DNA of 64,000 bases from CAWAMR01 sp963783095. GTDB taxonomy: Bacteria; Planctomycetota; Planctomycetia; Gemmatales; Gemmataceae. The notes under the pieces were generated by a model. The model was not told the origin of the DNA and made no database searches. It worked only from the letters and a program-made list of their open reading frames with translations. Position 1 is the stretch's first letter, and each line of letters starts with the position of its first letter. Positions 39,431-48,476 of this stretch are shown here, one piece after another. Both the position numbers and the translations under genes were made by a program. Where the stretch lies: assembly GCA_963783095.1 (NCBI GenBank), contig CAWAMR010000001.1, positions 124,001-188,000 on the forward strand, written 5' to 3'.

Positions 39431-39885
39431 GAAAGACCGTTTAGAGAGTAAGAAAGTTATTGAAGTTGGTGCCCTTTGGTTGGTGTATTGAATGTTAGTC
39501 GCACCACGACGATTTTGCAAACGATTCATCTTCCCGTCACAAAATACGATACGTTTGGATAGTAATATAAGTATCGACGTGCCACGTGGCACGTCGATAC
39601 TTATTTGAGTGAACAAATATCAATTAAATTCTCCCTTTCTTTCCGATTCCAGGAGTTTCCGAGATCGCAACCGTATACTGCCAAATGTTTTGCGTCACTG
39701 TCTTTGGCGTTTGATTGTCAACTGAGTCAAAGCCCAACACATTTTGTGGTCATTCCCAAATTACCTGCATCTCCGCATGCATCTTCTATTCGCTGAATTC
39801 TCAGGTTTGCCCGGACCGATACATCCTGGTGAAGCCATTGATGCACTTGGCTCGTGTGTAGGTTGCGCGAACAAGCCTGGAACCA
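39431..39885. other. Divergent intergenic region with perfect palindrome
   Basis: 455 bp between the cytochrome c giant (minus) and the first epimerase (plus). The only striking structure is the 38-bp palindrome at 39567-39604. No gene is supported; the short frames here lack family features. Confidence 0.6.
39567..39604. promoter_or_regulatory. 38-bp perfect palindrome, candidate operator
   Basis: The sequence reads the same on both strands for all 38 bases, centred at 39585/39586 on CCACGTGG, with arms ...AAGTATCGACGTG. There is no loop, so it suits binding of a symmetric dimeric regulator better than a terminator. It lies about 140 bp upstream of the cytochrome c giant's ATG and about 280 bp from the epimerase ATG, a position from which it could control either. 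Confidence 0.55.
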
Positions 39886-40902
39886 ATGAACGAAACGGAA
39901 CGAGTTCGATTTTGGCAAGGACGATCGGTCGTTCTGACCGGGGCGACGGGTTTCGTCGGCTATCACATTGCCAGGTTGCTTCAGGGCTGCGGTGCCCAGG
40001 TCACTGCGCTGGTCCGGGCCAGCTCCGCGCGAGATCGGCTCACGGCACTAGGAATTCACTGCGAACAGGCCCCTTTGGAAGATGTCGATTTACTGACTCA
40101 CAGCTGCAAGAACGCGGAATACCTCTTTCATCTCGCTGGAGCAGTTGACTTTGAAAATGACTGGGAGCGATTTGAACGAATCAATGTCCTCGGGACGCAA
40201 AATGTCATCGCTGCTGCGCGCCGGGCCGGGGTCCGAAGACTGGTGCATACCTCTTCCATCGTCGCTGTCGGGGCCAGTCAGACTCCCACGAATCTGGATG
40301 AATCAGCGCTCTGGAACCTTGGTTCATTCCGCGTCCCTTATGTGACCACCAAAAGGCAAGCCGAGGAACTGGCACTGCGATCATCGGATCGGACGCTCGA
40401 AGTGGTTGGCGTCAATCCTGCCTGCGTGGTTGGGCCTGACGACTTTTCAAAAAGCGAATTTGGGACGCTGTGCCAGCGCTTCTGGCGCGGCCGGCTGCCG
40501 TTCTATTTCGGCGGCGGAAATAACTTTGTCGACGTTCGCGATGTCGCGGTCGGACACCTCCTTGCCGCGGAAAAAGGCGAGCCGGGAGAACGCTATATCC
40601 TGGGTGGTGTGAATCGCACCTTCACCTCGTTTTTCGGCGAACTGGCCCGCGTTGCCGATCGAGCGATCTTTCGGATTCGTTTGCCGGGCGCACTGGCCGG
40701 AGTGCTGGCAAAGCTCAATGAATGCCTCGCCCGGAAAAAGAATCACCGCTCCTATTTGACCACCGGCCAGGCCCGGCTGCTCGCGCTCTACTTCTTCTAC
40801 GACGACAAAAAAGCACGCAACGAACTGGGGTATCGACCGCGCGAATTCGCCCGGACGGTTCGCGATACGCACGGGTTTTGGATCCGGAAAAAGGCGGCGT
40901 GA
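39886..40902 (+). CDS. NAD-dependent sugar epimerase/dehydratase-like SDR (first of tandem pair)
   Basis: A 338-residue extended SDR. Rossmann nucleotide loop 'VLTGATGFVGYHIARLL' (TGxxGxxG), 'HTSSIVAVG' (active-site Ser strand), catalytic 'YVTTKRQAEEL' (YxxxK), 'GVNPACVVGPDDF', and 'FVDVRDVAVGHLLAAE'. It resembles the dihydroflavonol reductase/hopanoid-associated epimerase (HpnA-like) group. A cytoplasmic oxidoreductase acting on an NDP-sugar or a small carbonyl; the substrate cannot be told. Its neighbour at 41326 is a clear paralogue in the same direction. Confidence 0.87.
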   Translation: MNETERVRFWQGRSVVLTGATGFVGYHIARLLQGCGAQVTALVRASSARDRLTALGIHCEQAPLEDVDLLTHSCKNAEYLFHLAGAVDFENDWERFERINVLGTQNVIAAARRAGVRRLVHTSSIVAVGASQTPTNLDESALWNLGSFRVPYVTTKRQAEELALRSSDRTLEVVGVNPACVVGPDDFSKSEFGTLCQRFWRGRLPFYFGGGNNFVDVRDVAVGHLLAAEKGEPGERYILGGVNRTFTSFFGELARVADRAIFRIRLPGALAGVLAKLNECLARKKNHRSYLTTGQARLLALYFFYDDKKARNELGYRPREFARTVRDTHGFWIRKKAA

Positions 40903-40982
40903 GCCGAAGCTGAATGTTTCATGTTCACGGGAGGAATCTGACTGTTACCCACAAAGGAAAAGGACAGCGCGCAAGCGCTAGT

Positions 40983-41197
40983 TCCCTCTCCCCGGTACTC
41001 CGGGGAGAGGGTTAGGGTGAGGGGTTGAACCCTCATTCTTCAAGAACGCGCGTCTTCTAAGGTGGCAGTCTCTGCCCCTCACCCTGACCCGGGTTAGGGT
41101 GAGGGGTTGAACCCTCAGTCTTCAAGAACGCGCGTCTTTTAAGGTGGCAGTCTCTGCCCCTCACCCTAACCCTCTCCCCTGAGTACAGGGGAGAGGG
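40983..41197. repeat. Two 75-bp direct repeats flanked by palindromes
   Basis: Copies 41011-41085 and 41093-41167 differ at two bases. Each begins with AGGGTGAGGGG and ends with its reverse complement CCCCTCACCCT. Palindromes of type CCCTCTCCCC...GGGGAGAGGG lie on both sides (40983-41010, 41171-41197). The whole 215 bp sits between the two epimerase genes. No gene. Confidence 0.88.
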
Positions 41198-41325
41198 GAT
41201 TAGTGCTTGCTCACTCTCTTGGATTATTTGTGGGAAATAGTCAGGTACTCAGGGAAGAGGGGATTAGTGCTTGCACGCCGTCTTTTCAATTTGCGGGTAC
41301 TAGTCAGGACATGCGAAGGAATCAC

Positions 41326-42403
41326 ATGATGCAGCCCCAACGAGATTTCTGGGCCGGCAAGCGAGTCTGCGTCACCGGAGGAACCGGCTTCCTCGGCTAT
41401 CATCTCGTATTGCAATTGCGCAAAGCTCGATGCCCAGGTGACGGTATTCTCGCTGGCACCCAGTTCAGGGCATCCCATTCTGAACGAACCCGATATAGAC
41501 AAGGTTTTCGGCGATCTTTGCAATCCGCAAGAAGTGAGTCGAGCCGTTGCAGGCTGCGATGTCATTTTTCATACCGCCGGGATCGTCGCCGTCTGGGGCT
41601 CCGCCTTGAAGCGAATGTATTCAGTTCATGTCGAGGGGACCAAAAATGTCATCGACGCCGCTAAAGCGGATGCGAGAATCGTCCACACCAGCAGCATAGT
41701 TGCCGTGGGCGGAGGCGATCGCCAGGAAGTATTCAGCGAAGAAAGCGCTTTCAATCTGGAGAATGTGCGGGTCGATTACATTCACGCCAAACGAGAAGCG
41801 GAACGGGTCGCACTGGATGCAACCAGATCGGGACGGGATGTCGTCGTGGTCAACCCAGGTTATCTGATCGGTCCGGAAGATCACGAGCGTTCGGTGATGG
41901 GTCGATTCTGCGTGCGCTTCTGGAAAGGACGAATGCTGGTCGCGCCGACAGGCGGCATCAATGTCGTCGATGTGCGCGATGTGGCCAGGGGTCATCTGTT
42001 GGCTGCGGAGCATGGTCGATCGGGAGCGCGCTACATTCTGGGCGGCGAAAATCACACGATGAAAGCCTTCATGGGGCTGCTGTCGCAGACGGCAAAAATG
42101 CACCCGCGAGCCATGCCGACCATTCCCACCTGGTCGTTACGAGCAATTGCCGCAGTGGCCGAGGGCCGAGCCTGGCTCACCGGGCGCGAACCATACCCTT
42201 CCATTCAACACGTCCGTCTCAATCGACTGCACTGGTATGCGACCTCGGCACGCGCGCAGGTTGAACTTGGCCATAAAGCCAGACCGTTGGCGGAAACTCT
42301 GGCCGACACCCACGACTGGTATAGCGAGCGAGGGATGTTGTCGCTGCGCGGCTTGAATCGCTGGTGGATGAGGCCCGAGGTGGAACGGAAGAAAGCAGCG
42401 TGA
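41326..42403 (+). pseudogene. Second tandem NAD-dependent epimerase-like SDR, one frameshift near the N-terminus
   Basis: ATG 41326 (GAAGGA five bases before) opens 'DFWAGKRVCVTGGTGFLGYH'. After 'LVLQLRKA' the frame breaks near 41428, and the family continues in another frame with 'DAQVTVFSLAPSSG', 'GCDVIFHTAGIVAVWG', 'VHTSSIVAVGGGD', 'YIHAKREAERVAL' (YxxxK), 'VVNPGYLIGPEDH' and 'NVVDVRDVARGHLLAAEH'. Repaired length is about 358 residues, as for the neighbour. All catalytic residues survive. The nucleotide-binding loop is on the far side of the shift, so an unrepaired product from ATG 41438 would lack NAD binding. Confidence 0.8.
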
Positions 42404-42422
42404 TTTGGATGCGATAACCTAT

Positions 42423-44114
42423 TTAACGCCAGTAGACTGAATTAAAACTTTCTCCCTTCACCTTTCGGATCACTTTGGCGTTCTTGCCCGACGGTTCGGC
42501 GATGACCAGTAGCGCTTCCATTTTTTGCTGCTGCTCCTTTGTCAAAAACGTAAAAGTGCCGGTACAATATGCGATTTGCTTCCCGTCCGGCGACCAGCAC
42601 GCACTGGTGACCTCCGCCTCTTTGGCGATACCCTCCACGAACATCGGTTTTTTGGGGTCGGCGACGGTTATGATCGCCAACTTCCCGTCGAGAAGACAAA
42701 GTGCCTGTGTCCCGTCCGGCGACAGTCCCATCCCATCGCACCAGTTCTTGGCTGTAGCCAACTGTTTGATTTCCGTTCCGTCCATGTTCATCAGGTGGAT
42801 GCTCTTCGGCTGCCATCTCCAGCCTTCGCCGACTTTTGTCGTGAGAAAGCACTTTCCGTCGCGGGACCAATCTTTGACGAGGTAGCCTCGAAATGTTTCC
42901 GTTGCCTTGAACTTGCGTGTCTTCACGTCCACCACATAGTGTTCAGCCCGAATGGTTTCCGCCGAGCTTTGGCTGATGTGAATCTGGGTGCCGTCGGGCG
43001 ACCAGCGGAACTCGCGGAACCCGGCGTTCGGGGGCAACGACACGCTCTTGCCAATCTCCTTACCCTCACGGTTCGTGAATACTAACGCGGACCCAACCCC
43101 GCCTTTTTGCGAGTCGCGCCAATGGGCAAACGATAGGCCATCGGGGGCCGGCTGTACCGTTCGGTCGGCTATCGTCCCGGTAACGCGAATGTGCTGTTCG
43201 TTGCTCCCGTCGAGGTTGAGGGAGTAGAGCCGCATGTCGCGAGTAGCGTAGAGTTGCTGGGCGACCGGATCGGCCTTTTTCTCCGGGGTCGGCGTCTTGA
43301 TGTCCTCGGCCTTGGTCTTGCTCGGCTCGTCGCCGAACACCAGACCCAGACCCACCACAAACATTATCAGAGCAACGCATGTCGCGAGTTTACTCGCTGT
43401 AAATAGGGTCGATCGCATTATCATCTCCGCCAGTTTAGCCACTGTCTTGGAAGGGACCGCGGAAGTCGTTGCCATGTCGCAGGCACTTGCGGCCAATGCC
43501 GCACAGACCGGAGTCGCCAGGACGCCGACGCTCGCGGCAACGCCCCGACTTTGCAGCCGACGCGCCAACCGTCTTCGAGCCTCGGCCAATCGGCTCGACA
43601 AAGTGCCTTCGGGAATGCCGAGCCGTTTCGCGGCCTCGCTTCGGGTCACGCCCGCCAGTTCGCACAGCAGTACCGGCGAACGATACGTCTCCGGGAGCTT
43701 TGCGATCTCGTCGAGAAGTATCCGGGAATCTTCGACAGTGTCCGAAGGCGACGGCGCAGCGGCCTCAAGAACCCCCGCATTCGCTTCGCGCGAACGCCGC
43801 CGCTCCCGCTGTCGGAGTACCTCCCGGCTGGCCCGCATCGCCACCGCGAACAGCCACGACGCGATACTGGGACGGAATGCGATACGATGCGCTTTCCGGA
43901 CCAGCACAAGGAAAGTGGCCTGGAACGCGTCATCCGCATCGTGACCGTTACCCAGCACGCTGCGACAGACGCCGAACACCGCCGAGCTATGCCGTCGCAC
44001 AAGTTCGGCGAACGCCGGCTCGTCGCGGTCGGCGACGTAGCGCCTGACAAGTTCCGCATCCGAAGGCTGGGCATCCTGAGTAACGACCCGCAGAACCGCC
44101 CGAATCTTTAACAC
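42423..44114 (-). CDS. ECF sigma factor fused through a membrane helix to a TolB-like beta-propeller
   Basis: A 563-residue protein; GTG 44114 is preferred (GGAGG 8 bp upstream) over GTG 44129. Sigma region 2: 'AFAELVRRHSSAVFGVCRSV', 'DADDAFQATFLVLVRKAHRI'. Region 4 helix-turn-helix: 'AGVTRSEAAKRLGIPEGTLS', 'SRLAEARRRL'. A hydrophobic linker follows, then a membrane helix ('LATCVALIMFVVGLGLVFGD'), and about 280 residues of WD/TolB-like repeats ('FREFRWSPDGTQIHISQSSA', 'TSACWSPDGKQIAYCTG'). The propeller would lie outside the membrane. A one-piece membrane sigma factor implies signal sensing by the propeller and regulated release or tethered transcription; that is inferred. No separate anti-sigma gene is adjacent. 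Confidence 0.9.
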   Translation of the reverse strand: MLKIRAVLRVVTQDAQPSDAELVRRYVADRDEPAFAELVRRHSSAVFGVCRSVLGNGHDADDAFQATFLVLVRKAHRIAFRPSIASWLFAVAMRASREVLRQRERRRSREANAGVLEAAAPSPSDTVEDSRILLDEIAKLPETYRSPVLLCELAGVTRSEAAKRLGIPEGTLSSRLAEARRRLARRLQSRGVAASVGVLATPVCAALAASACDMATTSAVPSKTVAKLAEMIMRSTLFTASKLATCVALIMFVVGLGLVFGDEPSKTKAEDIKTPTPEKKADPVAQQLYATRDMRLYSLNLDGSNEQHIRVTGTIADRTVQPAPDGLSFAHWRDSQKGGVGSALVFTNREGKEIGKSVSLPPNAGFREFRWSPDGTQIHISQSSAETIRAEHYVVDVKTRKFKATETFRGYLVKDWSRDGKCFLTTKVGEGWRWQPKSIHLMNMDGTEIKQLATAKNWCDGMGLSPDGTQALCLLDGKLAIITVADPKKPMFVEGIAKEAEVTSACWSPDGKQIAYCTGTFTFLTKEQQQKMEALLVIAEPSGKNAKVIRKVKGESFNSVYWR

Positions 44115-44252
44115 GACAACTACCTCCACAAGCAGCGATCCGTGCTGCTCGATAATTACCGTCCGGAGCCGCGCTGCGCGTCGGAGAATTTTGAAGAAAT
44201 TTACGAGATGCGTCCAGAGGAATTCGTCGCGTCCAGAGAGATGACCTGCTTC

Positions 44253-44519
44253 TTACAAATCTTCCGAAGTGACTGCTTTGACGGAAAGATCATGTTTCCG
44301 AGCGATATCCGCCAACGCCTCACTCATCGGTCGAGTTCGGCCTGTTTTCGCATCTTCCAGTCCTTCGCGGATTGCCGCCAATGTTCTCTGATGGACTTCT
44401 TGTTGCAAGTTGACTTCATCGATCAAATGTTCAAGGTAGGCCGTGAGATCCAAGTAGCCTGCTTGCGCAGCTTGACGTTGGGCCAAAGCCAGGCAGCCGC
44501 TTGAAAGAGTAATGTTCAT
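44253..44519 (-). CDS. ParD-like ribbon-helix-helix antitoxin, no partner toxin adjacent
   Basis: An 88-residue protein from ATG 44519. The front 'MNITLSSGCLALAQRQAAQA' resembles type II antitoxins of the ParD/CopG kind; the rest ('LIDEVNLQQEVHQRTLAAIR', 'PMSEALADIARKHDL') is the acidic, flexible tail that usually covers the toxin. An upstream TTG/ATG start at 44570 is possible. Neither the 120 bp downstream nor the coiled-coil gene upstream (58 bp) resembles a RelE/ParE toxin, so it looks orphan. Such orphans are common in planctomycetes. Confidence 0.6.
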   Translation of the reverse strand: MNITLSSGCLALAQRQAAQAGYLDLTAYLEHLIDEVNLQQEVHQRTLAAIREGLEDAKTGRTRPMSEALADIARKHDLSVKAVTSEDL

Positions 44520-44578
44520 TCTTCCCTGCTTTTCCCCATCGGAATAACACGCAGGTATTGCGATGGTCAAGTTTCGCG

Positions 44579-45394
44579 CTAATCTTTCACGGTCTTCAGC
44601 AGTTCACGGGCTTCTTTTGAACTTGAAGAGTCAGGGTAGTCAGAGATTATCCTGCTCAGGAATTCTCTTGCCCTTTCAGTGTTGCCTTCGCTAATGAGTT
44701 GCTTGGCAAGTGACAGGATCAGTTTGGCTGACTGCTCGTTCTTTTGCTTCTTTTCTTTGCCGCGCTTCTCGGCATTGGCAAGTTCCTCTGCGTTTTCCCT
44801 GTCGAGTATTTCCGCCTTCGCCTTGGTAAGTTGTCCGGGAACTTTGCGCATATCCGTTTTCGTGGACGATTTATTGAATCCAACCTGTTCAGATGACGCT
44901 CGTGGTTGCGTTGATTGTGACCCTTGGTGCCGATGCCAGAACACGCCGACTACGACCGATGCGAAGATTGCCACAATTGACGCTGCCAAACAACCGATGA
45001 GATTCGTCCTGTCGGGTCGAATCTGTCTCTCCAAACTCGTCAAAAATGAATCAAGCTGCTGGTTTTGCTGAGCCATTGGGTCATATCGCTGTTCTCGAAG
45101 GAGCTTGTTCACCTTTTCGGTCAATTCCTCTAACTTGTCTCCCTGTTGTCGGATTAGCGTTTCGACGATGTATTCCAACCTAGTGCTGAGTCGATCAAGC
45201 GCCAGAGTGTTCGCCTTGACTTGTTCTTCAATCCGCTTTTCCCACTCGTCTTGAGTATGTTTCTGTCCCGATTCGATGGCCTCGAATAGATTCGCGATAC
45301 CTGGCAAAAAATTGCCAAGGACGGCGGAGATGACAAATTTCGCCTTGCCGCCGTGTTTCGTCATCAGGTCGCGTATGGTGGAAGCAAAACTCAT
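44579..45394 (-). CDS. Coiled-coil membrane protein of unknown function
   Basis: 271 residues from ATG 45394; 45424 is the next in-frame upstream start. N-terminal globular ~80 residues, a helical coiled-coil region ('RLEYIVETLIRQQGDKLEEL'), one membrane segment ('LIGCLAASIVAIFASVVVGV', about residue 150), and a charged region rich in Lys/Glu ending in a TPR-like tail ('QLISEGNTERAREFLSRIIS'). No catalytic motif. It runs in the same direction as the HEAT protein 26 bp before it, so the pair is probably an operon. Confidence 0.6.
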   Translation of the reverse strand: MSFASTIRDLMTKHGGKAKFVISAVLGNFLPGIANLFEAIESGQKHTQDEWEKRIEEQVKANTLALDRLSTRLEYIVETLIRQQGDKLEELTEKVNKLLREQRYDPMAQQNQQLDSFLTSLERQIRPDRTNLIGCLAASIVAIFASVVVGVFWHRHQGSQSTQPRASSEQVGFNKSSTKTDMRKVPGQLTKAKAEILDRENAEELANAEKRGKEKKQKNEQSAKLILSLAKQLISEGNTERAREFLSRIISDYPDSSSSKEARELLKTVKD

Positions 45395-45420
45395 GATGGT
45401 AGGATCGAACTTCGACGATC

Positions 45421-46458
45421 TCAATCTTTGATTGCTGCGATTGCGGCCTCAGCAACGGTTCGTACCTCGTTATCAGGATCGAACTTTAGCTTCATCAGGA
45501 CGGGCAACATTTCTTTGGCGTCTGCTCCCAATTTGCCGAGTTCTTTGATGTAGAACACGCGCTGGAATTTTGTCGCACGGAAACCAGCCAATAGAGCGTT
45601 GAATTTCTGTTTGTTGGTCACTTTGATCGAGTGCATCATCTCGACACTCGTGGGCAATGCCTTTTCTTCTGAAACAAGGGTCAAAATAGTGGTCTTAACC
45701 GCACTATCTTCGGGCGCAATGGCAACCAACGCTTTCAGAGTTGAGGTATCTACGAATCTGCCGCGCGAGTTCGATGAGAAAAACACTTTCAGTGCTGGAA
45801 CCGCAGCTTTAGCCTTTGAGCCCATGTCCTGAAGTGCTTGAACGGCAGTAAACTTATTCCCGCGATTTTCGTCGATCAATAGGGTAAGCACTTGTTTGTG
45901 GACCAGTGGATCGATCTTCTCAAAGGCGACGAATGCGGCTTCTCGAACAGTCGCTGAAGTGTGCATCATTCCGAATTCCACAAGATATGCGCCAGCAGGC
46001 TTGGCATCAGGCCCACACGCGGCAAGTTCCTGAATTGCAGCCACTCGCTCTTGGTTCTCTTTCGCTCTGACAAGTTTTTTCACGATTGATTCGAGCTTTT
46101 CCTTCAGCTTCGCCCGTTCATCGTCATCAATTGTTTCATTGATCGCATCAAGTGATTTCTGCGCAACAGTCCGAACATCTTCATCGGGGTCTTTCTTGGC
46201 TGCCTTGGTCAAGGCTGGAACCGCTGCTTTGGCCTTCTCTTTCAGTTTGCCCAATGCTTTGGCTGCCTTGAGGCGAACCGCTTCGTCGGGGTCTTTCAAT
46301 TGGTTAATCAGTGCTTTGACATCGGCGGGAATATTCACAGGCCCTAAATCTTCACGCGGACGATCACCGGGTTGTTCCGCGACACATTGACCGCCTTTTT
46401 CGACGAGAAGCAATATCGAGAGAAAGAGCGAAAGGGAAAGTATTGTGGGTCTGGGCAC
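45421..46458 (-). CDS. Secreted HEAT-repeat protein
   Basis: 345 residues. Signal peptide 'ILSLSLFLSILLLVEKGGQC' (a Cys near the cleavage site, possible lipoprotein), then HEAT repeats along the whole length ('AVRLKAAKALGKLKEKAKAA', 'DVRTVAQKSLDAINETIDDD', 'NKFTAVQALQDMGSKAKAAV'). No enzyme motif. It probably acts as a binding scaffold outside the cytoplasmic membrane. First gene of the pair with the coiled-coil protein; no promoter is obvious in the 160 bp to the divergent gene at 46623. Confidence 0.83.
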   Translation of the reverse strand: MPRPTILSLSLFLSILLLVEKGGQCVAEQPGDRPREDLGPVNIPADVKALINQLKDPDEAVRLKAAKALGKLKEKAKAAVPALTKAAKKDPDEDVRTVAQKSLDAINETIDDDERAKLKEKLESIVKKLVRAKENQERVAAIQELAACGPDAKPAGAYLVEFGMMHTSATVREAAFVAFEKIDPLVHKQVLTLLIDENRGNKFTAVQALQDMGSKAKAAVPALKVFFSSNSRGRFVDTSTLKALVAIAPEDSAVKTTILTLVSEEKALPTSVEMMHSIKVTNKQKFNALLAGFRATKFQRVFYIKELGKLGADAKEMLPVLMKLKFDPDNEVRTVAEAAIAAIKD

Positions 46459-46622
46459 TCTGGACTCCTTTTCTCTGGGTGGGGGGAAGGAAGGTGACTG
46501 GACTCTTTCAAAATCACATTCGATTTAGAATACCCCAAGTAAGTTTGACAAACAACCAGAAATTGTTCGGTGCAGCGTCACTGCTGAATTCACACGGCGC
46601 AAACCGTTTTTGAGGGGTTGCC

Positions 46623-47324
46623 ATGTTTCGCTTTGCCACGCTCGCAACGCTGGTCCTGTTCTCGCTCTCAATGGCCAGAGCCGATGAGATAGACGATTAT
46701 CAGCAATCGGTTTCAGATGCCCGAACCGACACGACCGCCATGCTTAGAGGTTTGGGGTTAGCAGTCGGCGTTAGCCTATTCATCGCTCTCTGTCTCTGGG
46801 TCTGGCTCACTCGGCGCGAGTTCGTTGTCGAGACGACCATCGCCATCAGCAAGATTATCGTCGCCGTCATCCGGCTACCGGTGCTTTGGTTCGTGCCGAA
46901 ACTTGGCACAGCAGCAACCTTGTTGATCGGCATTCCGCTATCAATGCCGCGCTCGATGCGACGGATGTTGTCTGTGTTGGCAGCGGGTGGAACCCTCATG
47001 ATCGGCATCGCGCTGGGCCTATTCGGACTCAATGGGGGTCTCGGTTGGGAACTTCGTCCCTTTTCCAGCCTTTACCGAAATGGAACGGACGGCGGCTATT
47101 ATCAGAGACGCCGGCGCTTCTGGCATTTGGACCCAAGGATGCTTGAATCCCCTCACCGAACGGAAGAGCGGGGCAATCTGGCGATTCCCACATTCGCCGG
47201 TAACAGGTCGGTTGGGGTCGGGAATGTCACAGACACAACTAACTCACTGAAATCTTTCCCGGTCCTGGCCAGCGAGATGATGTTCGTGGTTGCCAGAGAG
47301 AACTGGCGGGACTCCAAGCGGTAA
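46623..47324 (+). CDS. Multi-TM protein of unknown function
   Basis: 233 residues; ATG 46623 follows GAGGGG at 5-10 bp. Signal peptide ('FATLATLVLFSLSMARA'), then three or so hydrophobic helices ('LGLAVGVSLFIALCLWVWLT', 'IIVAVIRLPVLWFV', 'GGTLMIGIALGLFGLNGGLG'). The last 80 residues are hydrophilic, Arg/Gly/Asn-rich and resemble no family, so the C-terminus may have changed by frameshift or be unstructured. It stands alone between a divergent HEAT gene and a convergent unknown gene. Not recognised. Confidence 0.5.
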   Translation: MFRFATLATLVLFSLSMARADEIDDYQQSVSDARTDTTAMLRGLGLAVGVSLFIALCLWVWLTRREFVVETTIAISKIIVAVIRLPVLWFVPKLGTAATLLIGIPLSMPRSMRRMLSVLAAGGTLMIGIALGLFGLNGGLGWELRPFSSLYRNGTDGGYYQRRRRFWHLDPRMLESPHRTEERGNLAIPTFAGNRSVGVGNVTDTTNSLKSFPVLASEMMFVVARENWRDSKR

Positions 47325-47384
47325 TTTCTTTGATTGGCGTGCATTGGAACGATTCTGAATGATGGAGCAAGTTCGGGTAGTGGC

Positions 47385-47909
47385 TTAATACTGTGTTGAT
47401 TTCTCCTGCTTCTGCTTCTCTTCTCCTTCAATAGTCGTCACAGGGATAAATCCACTAAGATAAGAGGTGAGATTCGAGAAAGCAGATTGATATGTCGGGG
47501 CTAATTCTGACACCGGTCCAGAAGGAATTCTTGGAAGATCACCAAAAGGATAACAGTTTCCTATTCCGCTCGCGGCCACTGCATCCCTGAAATGTTGAGG
47601 CATGTCGATGGTTCTCCCAGACCAATTCCCGTGGTCCAAATAACCTCCCGAACAAGCTGCATAGCCACTGATGAAAACAAAACCAAATGGTTGTTGGTCG
47701 ATTTTCCCCTTATCTACTCGATTGAAATCTACCATGTAAAGATTGCCAGAATTAACAAGCAATACACTGTCGGTTTTCGCCAAAAGACTGCTGGGGAAGT
47801 ATTCCGGAAGCTGAGTGGGCGAAAGCAATCTGTATGTTCCTTGCGGGCAGAGTAGCTCCCATTCAGCTGGGATTTGGTTAGCTGTAGTACGATAGGTAAA
47901 TTTTGGCAT
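47385..47909 (-). CDS. Conserved-looking hypothetical protein
   Basis: 174 residues, no signal peptide or membrane segment. 'SVLLVNSGNLYMVDFNRVDK' and 'FGFVFISGYAACSGGYLDHG' suggest beta-strands of a globular fold; the tail is short and charged. No motif I know. G+C is lower than in most neighbouring genes. It converges on 46623, leaving 60 bp between stops. It could be a transferred accessory gene; no function is proposed. Confidence 0.5.
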   Translation of the reverse strand: MPKFTYRTTANQIPAEWELLCPQGTYRLLSPTQLPEYFPSSLLAKTDSVLLVNSGNLYMVDFNRVDKGKIDQQPFGFVFISGYAACSGGYLDHGNWSGRTIDMPQHFRDAVAASGIGNCYPFGDLPRIPSGPVSELAPTYQSAFSNLTSYLSGFIPVTTIEGEEKQKQEKSTQY

Positions 47910-48185
47910 ACCTTAACCCCGTCGCTTTTGGTCGGTTCTGGAGATTCTCCACAAAATCCATCACAATCATTTTATGCGAAACCGCTAAACCAAAAAAGCG
48001 CTCGAAAAACATCGAATTGACTTTGCCGACAAAACTGGTGGACGGACCACGCCTCTCAAATGGCTGGAGTAAATTGTAGGTTGCGATTGGAAACTTGTCT
48101 GCTATCGTTCATAAAATAGGGTAAAAAGGAACAAATCATTTGCTTCGATTCCCCGTCCGACGAATCGACCTCTGAAAGGGCGAAC

Positions 48186-48476
48186 ATGTTGATGATTCGA
48201 TGCCAGGCCATCACTGAAGGGATGCGCTCGGACGAGAAAACGATCACTTTGTTGGACGCAAACGGAAAGAAAGAATTTCTTCGCTTAGAGCCAGATTATC
48301 TGGTTGAAAAGGATGGGGAAACGTGGCTTCCTGTCGCAGTGCTTCGTGAGGATAACTCCAAGGGGGTGTACCTCATCGAATTCCCGCATGAGTCGGAGGG
48401 TGGAACAAATCGCATTTGGGTGAGAGCTTCTGACACAATGTCTATCCATCCCAATGGGTCAAGAGTTCCAGCATGA
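48186..48476 (+). CDS. Small hypothetical protein overlapping dcd
   Basis: 96 residues, preceded by GAAAGGG at 8-14 bp. 'KTITLLDANGKKEFLRLEPD' followed by 'YLVEKDGETWLPVAVL' suggests a small all-beta fold. Its stop overlaps the dcd start by 4 bp (ATGA), so the two are almost surely translated together. Not a recognised family; a link to nucleotide metabolism is only suggested by the overlap. Confidence 0.65.
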   Translation: MLMIRCQAITEGMRSDEKTITLLDANGKKEFLRLEPDYLVEKDGETWLPVAVLREDNSKGVYLIEFPHESEGGTNRIWVRASDTMSIHPNGSRVPA

